Positions 54,992 through 61,306 of a stretch of DNA of 64,000 bases are shown piece after piece (position 1 is the first letter of the stretch; each line of letters opens with the position of its first letter). A program made the position numbers and the translations under genes. The DNA lies in the NCBI GenBank assembly GCA_003612395.1, contig RAYQ01000003.1, positions 244,438 to 308,437 on the forward strand, given 5' to 3'. The notes under the pieces are model-generated. The model did not search any database. It saw only the letters and a list, made by a program, of their open reading frames with translations, and was not told where the DNA came from. This DNA is from Parablautia intestinalis (GTDB lineage Bacteria; Bacillota; Clostridia; Lachnospirales; Lachnospiraceae).

Positions 54992-55753
54992 CTAACTCTC
55001 CATACTGCTCATTTTTCGTATAGCATCAAGGAGCCGATCCTGAAAAGCGCCCCTGCTTCCCTCTCTGTGCCCCGGTTCCGCTTCCAGGCTGTCATAAACT
55101 ACGCCGTCCTTAAGGAGAATCACCCGGTCGCAAAAAGATGCTGCAAAGCTGTCATGAGTCACCATAAAAATGGAAGTTCCCAGTTTGGTTCTGGCATTTT
55201 CAAAAGATTCAATCACCGATCTGCTGGACTTGCTGTCAAGATTTCCGGTAGGTTCATCCGCCAGGATTAAAAGAGGCTGGTTGAGCAGACTTCTTGCCAC
55301 CGCTGTCCTCTGCCGCTCTCCCCCCGAAACATCTGCAGGATATTTTGAGGCAATATGCTCAATCCCAAAGAGGGTCAAAAGCTGATCTGCAAGTTTTTCC
55401 GCCTTCTTATCCGCTTTCCCCCGAATGATTCCGGGAACAAGAATATTTTCCCGCATAGTCAGCCCGTCTAAAAGCATAAAGTCCTGAAAAACAAATCCCA
55501 GTTTTTCGTTACGGATTTTTGCAAGGCCGTTTTCATCAAGCCCGTTCAGCTCCTGCCCTCCTAAAGTAATGGTCCCCTGCTCAAAGGGTATATAGCAGGA
55601 AATACAGTTAAGCAGTGTACTTTTTCCTGACCCGGAAGGCCCCATAACTGCCACGAATTCCTGATCCGCCACCGATAAGTCAATTCCTTTCAGTACATTG
55701 TAGGATTTGTTTCCGCTTTGATAAGATTTGTGCAAATTTTTTACATATAACAT
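54992..55753 (-). CDS. ABC ATPase of the FtsX-type exporter (BceA-like)
   Basis: About 253 residues. Walker A is GPSGSGKST, the signature DVSGGERQRTAVARSLL, Walker B LLILADEPTGNLD, all typical of the LolD/MacB/BceA group. The start at 55753 follows GGAGG by six bases, inside the repeat element; the longer frame only reads repeat DNA. It is first in a two-gene operon with the permease. Confidence 0.93.
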   Translation of the reverse strand: MLYVKNLHKSYQSGNKSYNVLKGIDLSVADQEFVAVMGPSGSGKSTLLNCISCYIPFEQGTITLGGQELNGLDENGLAKIRNEKLGFVFQDFMLLDGLTMRENILVPGIIRGKADKKAEKLADQLLTLFGIEHIASKYPADVSGGERQRTAVARSLLNQPLLILADEPTGNLDSKSSRSVIESFENARTKLGTSIFMVTHDSFAASFCDRVILLKDGVVYDSLEAEPGHREGSRGAFQDRLLDAIRKMSSMES

Positions 55754-55830
55754 AATAATCCTCCATTCTTCCAACCGCCCTCAAATTTGGGCCGGGGCAC
55801 AAATTTGTCTGTGAAAAATTTATTTTTCAC
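55741..55830 (-). other. Upstream ORF in the ABC ATPase leader (29 codons)
   Basis: GTG with GGGGAG five bases upstream; peptide MKNKFFTDKFVPRPKFEGGW and nine more residues. The stop TAA overlaps the ATPase gene start by 13 bases. The first eleven residues match the upstream ORF before the AraC gene. Confidence 0.45.
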
Positions 55831-55841
55831 AGTAGCTCCCC
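55754..55841 (-). repeat. Start-codon-linked hairpin element, ATPase copy
   Basis: GGGGAG, CTGTGAAAAAT / ATTTTTCACAG hairpin, ACAAATTTGTG, GGCCCAAATTTGAGGGC, then GGTTGGAAGAATGGAGG and ATTATTATG. Close to identical to the AraC copy in its first half. Confidence 0.75.
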
Positions 55842-55882
55842 TTTCTTTATTTACAGTTAAATATCTGGCGGTATTCGCCAAA

Positions 55883-55975
55883 TGTCTATGAGATGCTTTC
55901 CATCTCTATGAGATTCTATCTCTATGAGATTCTATCTCTATGAGATTCTATCTCTATGAGATTCTATCTCTATGG
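55883..55975 (+). repeat. 16-bp tandem repeat array
   Basis: Four exact copies of CTCTATGAGATTCTAT (55904-55967), a partial fifth, and a degenerate copy before them. It lies between the divergent ABC operon and the response regulator gene. Confidence 0.9.
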
Positions 55976-56115
55976 TCAGCCGCCCCTCTCATTGCTCACA
56001 GGAAAAACACACTCCGGCGTCGCTAAAGCTAATATAACAAAATTGTAAAAAGCTGTGGAAAGGGTTGTCATTTTATGCAGCTCATATGTAACTTTTGACC
56101 AGAAAGAATAAGCCA

Positions 56116-56146
56116 TGTAAAGTTTGGCAGGAATTTTGTAAAGTTT
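56116..56146 (+). promoter_or_regulatory. Direct repeats before the LytTR gene
   Basis: TGTAAAGTTT at 56116-56125 and again at 56137-56146, 21 bp apart (two helical turns). A weaker TGTAACTTTT lies at 56087-56096. LytTR regulators bind such spaced direct repeats, so autoregulation is likely. Confidence 0.6.
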
Positions 56147-56261
56147 AGTATAAGGGAAGGATTGTCTGTGAATACAAAGGATGATAAAATATCTCCGGAA
56201 TGTATCAGAGTGTATAACAAGAGCCGGCTTTATATACCTTAGAATGGAGGAATGCGTTGAA

Positions 56262-56978
56262 ATGCTTCGAATCGGAATATGTGATGATCAGATAGATGCC
56301 AGAAACACCCTGCGTTTCCAGCTGGAAAAGGTTCTTTATGAGGAATCGGAACAGATTGTTTATGAGTTTTCCACAGGCGAAAGCGCTGTGCGCTGGCTCA
56401 AAAAGCATCCTGGTGAAATTGACCTTTTGTTTCTTGACGTGGAAATGAGCGGGGCAAACGGAATGGAAGCTGCCCGGCAGATCCGGGAATTTGACAAAGG
56501 AATCTGTCTTGTGTTCGTTACAGGCTATACCGATTATGTGTTTGACGGTTACAAGGTGGACGCCCTTGATTATGTAGTAAAACCAGCCGGAACTTCAAAA
56601 CTGCAGGAAATACTTGGCCGGGTGCGGAGGCGCATTTTTGACAACAGGCCGGAAACCTTTTCTTTTAAAAATGCGGAAGGCACCTATCGTCTTCCCTTAT
56701 CAGGTATTTCTTATTTTTATAGTGACAAAAGAAAAGTAAATGTGGTTTGTCCGGGAGATGCCCAAAACCTTTCTCATACTTTTTATGGGAAACTGGATGA
56801 GGTGGAGGAACAGTTAAATGACTTCGTCCGGGTACACCAAAGATATCTGGTCAATCCCAAATGGGTTACCCGCATCGGCAGTGAAAGCATCACCATAAAC
56901 GATCAGACAATTCCCATAAGCAGGGCTATGAAGGAAAGCGCTGTTATGAAACTTGCCAGGGCCCTGTTGGTAAATTAG
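56262..56978 (+). CDS. LytTR-type response regulator
   Basis: About 238 residues. Receiver domain about 1-120 with acidic pair ICDDQ, phosphoacceptor Asp in LLFLDVEMSGANG, and conserved Lys in YVVKPAG. LytTR DNA-binding domain about 140-238 (ISYFYSDKRKVNVVC, FVRVHQRYLVNPKWV). The start at 56262 is eleven bases after GGAGG. The sensor kinase follows; spaced direct repeats upstream are the probable target. Confidence 0.92.
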   Translation: MLRIGICDDQIDARNTLRFQLEKVLYEESEQIVYEFSTGESAVRWLKKHPGEIDLLFLDVEMSGANGMEAARQIREFDKGICLVFVTGYTDYVFDGYKVDALDYVVKPAGTSKLQEILGRVRRRIFDNRPETFSFKNAEGTYRLPLSGISYFYSDKRKVNVVCPGDAQNLSHTFYGKLDEVEEQLNDFVRVHQRYLVNPKWVTRIGSESITINDQTIPISRAMKESAVMKLARALLVN

Positions 56979-57065
56979 CCGAACAACTTTGGAAGTTATC
57001 TTCCAAACTATCTTTTCATGCAGTATTACAGACACGTCCCGGAAGATGCGGAGGGAAAAATAAAC

Positions 57066-58340
57066 ATGAATCCGGAAGATTTCATATTTTACTCATTTAT
57101 CATATTCGGCATTATTGCCGCCATTTTTGTTTACGCTGCCTTATCTCTTTTTATCCGGATAAAAAAGAGCTGGTGGCGCAGGGGATTTTTGCTCTTTGCC
57201 TGCTGGCTTACCACCATAATGGTTATATTTTCCGGCGATCTGATAAATCTTTCTGTCAGCATAATCTTTTTTCTGGCTGCCTTGTGGTGCGCCTGCGAAG
57301 GCACCCTGCTTAAAAGGATCACCTTAGGTCTACTGTTTTCCAGCGCGATTTCCGCCTTCAACGGTTTTTATGATAATTGCATAGGTTTCCTGGCCCATTG
57401 TGGAGGAATGGATACTCTGTACAGCAATCTGTATCTGATTGGCAGATTGTTTTTTGCGGTTATTCTCTACCTGAGCATACGGGTGCGGAAACCCCGGCAG
57501 GATTTTGAGCTTTCCTCCCCGCTTTGGCGGCTGATGCTTCTTCTTACCCTCTCTCCCTTAGGCATTATGATTTCCCTGATCCTGCTGCGAAGTCCCTATA
57601 TGCGGATAGGCGAAACCATCCTCTCAGACTCCGCCCTGTTTTTACTGGTCATTCTGTCCTTTGCCGTGCTGCTGCGTGCTCTGACCGTTTTGGAAAAGCA
57701 GCAGCGGTTAGAGCAGGAAAATATGCTGGCACTGCAGAATCAAAGATACTATAAAACCATGGAGCAGCAACAGTTTGAAACCCGCAAGCTGCGTCACGAT
57801 TTATCCAACCACCTGCAAATACTCCTGGCGCTGCCCGAAGATCAAAAAGATGCTTATATTAAGGAAATGCTTGCTCGCCCTGCTTTTGGCCAGATCCTTA
57901 CCTGGTGCGGGGACACTACCATAAATATTATTCTGACAGTCAAAGAGGAACTGATGCGCCAAAACAATATCCTCTTTTTGGCAAAGGTTGACATTAAGGA
58001 CGAACTTCCTTTTGACAGGTCAGATCTCTGCGCAATTTTCGCCAATGCCCTGGATAACGCAGTGGAAGCCTGCGTTGCGCTTACGGAAGGCGAGCGTGAA
58101 ATTCATTTAGACGCAGCGGCCCAAAAAGGCGTCCTGGCAGTCAATATCCGGAATTCCTGCCAAAGTGTCAGCGTTACAAAGGACTTTCCCAAAACCACCA
58201 AAAAGGATGCCAAAAATCATGGACTTGGTTTAAGAAGCATTCAGGAAACCGTAAATAAATATGATGGTAATATGGAAATAAAGCAGAAAAAAAACAGCTT
58301 TAATCTGTTTTTGTATCTGCCAATACCTGTAACCCCGTAA
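57066..58340 (+). CDS. GHKL sensor histidine kinase
   Basis: About 424 residues. Six or seven membrane helices fill the first 210 residues, as in AgrC/ComD-type peptide sensors. The phosphoacceptor region is TRKLRHDLSNHLQILLAL (His in RHDL). The GHKL ATPase has IFANALDNAVEAC (N box) and NHGLGLRSIQETVNKYDG (G box). The start at 57066 has GGAGG ten bases upstream. It pairs with the LytTR regulator just before it, and the divergent ABC exporter suggests a peptide signal or toxin. Confidence 0.92.
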   Translation: MNPEDFIFYSFIIFGIIAAIFVYAALSLFIRIKKSWWRRGFLLFACWLTTIMVIFSGDLINLSVSIIFFLAALWCACEGTLLKRITLGLLFSSAISAFNGFYDNCIGFLAHCGGMDTLYSNLYLIGRLFFAVILYLSIRVRKPRQDFELSSPLWRLMLLLTLSPLGIMISLILLRSPYMRIGETILSDSALFLLVILSFAVLLRALTVLEKQQRLEQENMLALQNQRYYKTMEQQQFETRKLRHDLSNHLQILLALPEDQKDAYIKEMLARPAFGQILTWCGDTTINIILTVKEELMRQNNILFLAKVDIKDELPFDRSDLCAIFANALDNAVEACVALTEGEREIHLDAAAQKGVLAVNIRNSCQSVSVTKDFPKTTKKDAKNHGLGLRSIQETVNKYDGNMEIKQKKNSFNLFLYLPIPVTP

Positions 58341-58352
58341 GGTAAGCGCCGC

Positions 58353-58395
58353 TTTATTTTCCCCTATACTGACCTCCAAAACAGAATCCGTAAAT
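58353..58395. pseudogene. Fragment matching the interior of the Rpn gene
   Basis: 33 of 35 bases match 58721-58755 inside the Rpn gene, at an offset of exactly 360 bp. It lies between the kinase stop and the Rpn terminator, outside any ORF. It is a leftover of a second copy or of a local duplication. The rest of 58341-58478 holds only the terminator. Confidence 0.65.
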
Positions 58396-58435
58396 TGTAA
58401 GCAGTCTAAAATGTTTCAAAGTAGACAAATGATCT

Positions 58436-58470
58436 AAAAAAAACAGGAAACCCAATTCCCTGAGTTTCCT
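58436..58470 (-). terminator. Rpn gene terminator
   Basis: AGGAAAC / GTTTCCT stem with a 12-nt loop, then eight U residues on the minus strand. Confidence 0.85.
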
Positions 58471-58478
58471 TCTTCTCC

Positions 58479-59339
58479 TTATAAATATTCTCCTGCTTGT
58501 TCCATAGAAAGCCCATATCGTTGCATAATAATGTTTTTAATCTCTAAGTCTCCATACCCAAACTCTCGTAACGTATCAACAGTTCCCTCTATTCTCCCTT
58601 CTTCTCTCCCTTCTTCTCTCCCTTTCTTTTCCCTTAACAGCAATTGTGGCTCCATAATCTCCATTAATGCCTGACACATATCACCATCTCCTATCAACTC
58701 TTCAATCACCTGTTTATTGGCTCCTATACTGACCTCCAAAACAGAATCCGCAAATTCCTTATCTGCTTTTTCTGTCAGTCTGTCAACACTTTCCAGTAAC
58801 CTGACCATACTTTGTTTCTTCATTCTTTCTGTCAATGCTCCCAGCCAGATATGCGATTCTTCCTCTAACTCCTTTGTTACAACAATCTGTGTTGGGAACA
58901 AAACATTCCCTTCTATATAGTATATTCCACGATATGGATTCGATATGGGATAATTATGTTCTTTAAAATACCGAAACAGCCCTTCCGGTTTAACTTCCCT
59001 CACAAGTGAAATTGTCACATCATCTGCTCTGACCGCATCCGTTGTTTTCCCATAAGATTTGTAGAGGCTTTCGTAGGCTCCGGCTTTATAAAAATCATCT
59101 ATATCCAAACTGTCCTCCGGAGATTTATACTCCATGATATTATGCCCCCTAAAAAGGATTCCTATTTCATTGGAAATCCTGACTGAACTGTCCTTCTTTA
59201 TTACAAGCAGGTCTATTTCCAGAGGTTTGGTATTCAGGTTATACTCCTTTTCAAATTTAAGTCCCTCTCTGTCTTTCGCAAATTCCAGATTCATTGCTGC
59301 TATGAATCCCGGATGCCATTGTATTTTTTTATTTTTCAT
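58479..59339 (-). CDS. Rpn-family PD-(D/E)XK nuclease
   Basis: 286 residues of the recombination-promoting nuclease / 'PD-(D/E)XK transposase' family. Catalytic segments are EIDLLVIKKD and IMEYKSPEDSLDIDDFYKA. The C-terminus has an EGREEGREEGR run and then a helical tail (LREFGYGDLEIKNIIMQRYG), both typical of the family. Members nick DNA in vitro and expand in gut bacteria. A fragment of a second copy lies just beyond its 3' end. Confidence 0.88.
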   Translation of the reverse strand: MKNKKIQWHPGFIAAMNLEFAKDREGLKFEKEYNLNTKPLEIDLLVIKKDSSVRISNEIGILFRGHNIMEYKSPEDSLDIDDFYKAGAYESLYKSYGKTTDAVRADDVTISLVREVKPEGLFRYFKEHNYPISNPYRGIYYIEGNVLFPTQIVVTKELEEESHIWLGALTERMKKQSMVRLLESVDRLTEKADKEFADSVLEVSIGANKQVIEELIGDGDMCQALMEIMEPQLLLREKKGREEGREEGRIEGTVDTLREFGYGDLEIKNIIMQRYGLSMEQAGEYL

Positions 59340-59407
59340 GGAAAACTCCTTTGTATTGGTTAAATTATAGCATCCTTTTTACAGCATTACAATACTGCCA
59401 AATCCTT

Positions 59408-59650
59408 TCAACTTGTTTTCATATAGAGCACTGCGAACCTTACTGATGATGTATCATCCCTACTTTGTGAAACACCTTTCATATTTCCTGAAGTCCATAC
59501 ACATTCCTGCTCTGTGAAAAATAGGGAATACTGACCCTCCCGGACAGAATAAATATCCGGCACACTGCTTCCAGGCATATGATCATTACAGTTGTTCCAC
59601 CCTTGATGCATATTCCATGTTCCATTTTTCATACAGGTTTCACTATTCAT
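59408..59650 (-). CDS. Small hypothetical protein
   Basis: 80 codons in a gap between the zincin and Rpn genes. I find no recognisable domain, signal peptide or good ribosome binding site, and the sequence is rich in Ser, Met and Trp. It may be a chance frame or a decayed C-terminus. Listed only because nothing else explains the stretch. Confidence 0.25.
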   Translation of the reverse strand: MNSETCMKNGTWNMHQGWNNCNDHMPGSSVPDIYSVREGQYSLFFTEQECVWTSGNMKGVSQSRDDTSSVRFAVLYMKTS

Positions 59651-59660
59651 TATTCGCTTA

Positions 59661-59705
59661 GCTGCCCAAGTGGGGCTTGAACCTACCCCAACTCAGTTAA
59701 CAACC
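59661..59705 (-). other. tRNA-Asn-like 3' half
   Basis: A minus-strand stretch with anticodon loop TTGTTAA (GTT), then CTGAG, TTGGG, T-arm GTAGG, loop TTCAAGC, CCCAC, and a TTGGGCAGC end. The spacing is that of a tRNA 3' half. The acceptor partner on the 5' side is missing and one T-stem pair is broken, so it is not a working tRNA. The stop of the adjacent zincin gene lies inside it. Confidence 0.45.
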
Positions 59706-60245
59706 AAATGCGCACTCCCCCAATAATCCCTTAAAAATTCTGGTGTCAATTTCTATCCACGCCTCCCACAAATGATTCAGCGCAAACTGATCCGCTCTGC
59801 TTTCCATTGTCCGGTTTCTATATGCCATGGCTGCCTCCATTGATATGCCGCTGTCAGCAGAATTATTCCAGGCCTCCAGCTCATTTGTGTATTCATCAGG
59901 ATTATCTTTATAATCATACCAGTGGCCAGCTTCATGCAATAGCGTAAATATAGAATATAACATTGCGTCATTTTCTTTGGTCACTTTTATCTTTGTATTT
60001 ATCAGCTCCATAATACAGGAGGTTCCGTTTGGATCACATTGTAACGCCATATTATAAATTATGTTTGTATCTTCATCACAAATTCTGATAAAAGGCTTAT
60101 TTTTTTCACAGCCTTTCTTTGGCGTGTTACACTTTGCAAGGCCATATTCCTTTACCTGACCTATTGTACAGAATTTAACTTCCACCCCTTCGAATATGCT
60201 GAGAGCCTCCGCTAAATTGCGGCTCCTTGTCGATAAATTGTTCAT
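59697..60245 (-). CDS. Predicted zincin metallopeptidase domain protein
   Basis: About 182 residues. TLLHEAGHWYDY carries a zinc-binding HEAGH motif, with a downstream Glu/Asp-rich region (NTMESRADQFALNHLWEAW) that could supply the third ligand, as in ImmA/IrrE-like or related domains. No signal peptide is present. The last codons overlap a tRNA-Asn-like sequence. The start at 60245 has AGAGGG eight bases upstream. Natural substrate is unknown. Confidence 0.65.
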   Translation of the reverse strand: MNNLSTRSRNLAEALSIFEGVEVKFCTIGQVKEYGLAKCNTPKKGCEKNKPFIRICDEDTNIIYNMALQCDPNGTSCIMELINTKIKVTKENDAMLYSIFTLLHEAGHWYDYKDNPDEYTNELEAWNNSADSGISMEAAMAYRNRTMESRADQFALNHLWEAWIEIDTRIFKGLLGECAFGC

Positions 60246-60389
60246 TACCAATACCCTCTGTGAATTTTATATAAATATTTTCAGATAGATCCGGTTTCTT
60301 TTTAAGATTTGAAAAAAAGGCTGAAATATGATATTCTATTTATCAGAAATACGCCCAAATTTAAGAACAATGGTAAGAGTGAGGGTCTT

Positions 60390-61106
60390 ATGTTAAGATT
60401 TTATTTTGTAATTATTCTTTCTTTACCTTTTATTATATTTTATCTGTGCAAAGCCGGATACATAGAAAAACATACGGATGCCTATACAGAAAAGGACCGA
60501 TACAAGGTGGCGCAAAGCGCCATTTCCGTTTTAAAGCGCAATGGCTTTATTCACACAGATGTCTATGGAACCGAAAACCTGCCCGCTGAGGGAGGATATG
60601 TCATGTATGCCAATCACCAGGGAAAGTATGATGCTCTGGGCATTATTTCCGGTCATCCCACCCCCTGTACCGTCATGATAGATGACAAGCGTTCCCATCC
60701 TATTGTTACCACCCAGTTTATCACCCTGCTAAAGGGAATCCGCTTAGATAAATCGGATATGCGTGAGCAGTTTAAAACCATTATGGACGTTATTGCACAG
60801 GTAAAGTCCGGGCGGCGGGTTATTATTTTTCCGGAGGGCGGCTATTACCGCAACCGGAACATGGTTCACGAATTTTTGCCCGGAGCGTTTAAATGCTCTA
60901 TCAAATCCAAAAGTCCTATCGTTCCTGTGGCCCTTATTGACTCCTACAAGCCCTTTGAGCTTAATTCCTTAAGGCGTGTCAAGACGCAGGTTCACTTTTT
61001 GACGCCTATTTTTTATGAAGATTATAAAGAAATGACCACCAAAGAAATCGCTGACCTTACCAGAAACAGGATTGTAGATGCTATCAATAAGGTTGTCCTT
61101 CCCTAA
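60390..61106 (+). CDS. 1-acyl-glycerol-3-phosphate acyltransferase (PlsC family)
   Basis: About 238 residues. One N-terminal membrane helix (FYFVIILSLPFIIFYL) is followed by the acyltransferase motifs NHQGKYD (H-x4-D), LLKGIRLDKSDMREQ and FPEGGYYR (EG motif) and a final VPVALID. It acylates lysophosphatidic acid at the membrane in phospholipid synthesis. The start at 60390 has GAGG five bases upstream; the longer frame lacks one. Confidence 0.9.
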   Translation: MLRFYFVIILSLPFIIFYLCKAGYIEKHTDAYTEKDRYKVAQSAISVLKRNGFIHTDVYGTENLPAEGGYVMYANHQGKYDALGIISGHPTPCTVMIDDKRSHPIVTTQFITLLKGIRLDKSDMREQFKTIMDVIAQVKSGRRVIIFPEGGYYRNRNMVHEFLPGAFKCSIKSKSPIVPVALIDSYKPFELNSLRRVKTQVHFLTPIFYEDYKEMTTKEIADLTRNRIVDAINKVVLP

Positions 61107-61252
61107 CGCTGTTTATCGAAACCGCTATTAAAAATATTGTCTGCAATTGCTCCTTTCTACAGTACTTCTTTCCATTGTCACAGATATCTTACTACGAAAG
61201 GAAATCTTTATCCATTATTTTTTGATTGATATGCTTCTGCTGACAAAACTGC

Positions 61253-61290
61253 TAACAGGGCGGCCTCACGGCCGCCCTGTTAATTTTTTG
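61253..61290 (+). terminator. Strong terminator
   Basis: TAACAGGGCGGCC / GGCCGCCCTGTTA perfect 13-bp stem with a 4-nt loop, then TTTTTT on the plus strand. The other strand has a shorter T-run, so it may also serve the convergent surface-protein gene. Confidence 0.9.
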
Positions 61291-61306
61291 CAGAAACATA
61301 TTTACA

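Noticed and set aside
55883..55975. Possible CRISPR array
   Set aside because: The 16-bp units are back to back with no spacers and no cas genes are present.
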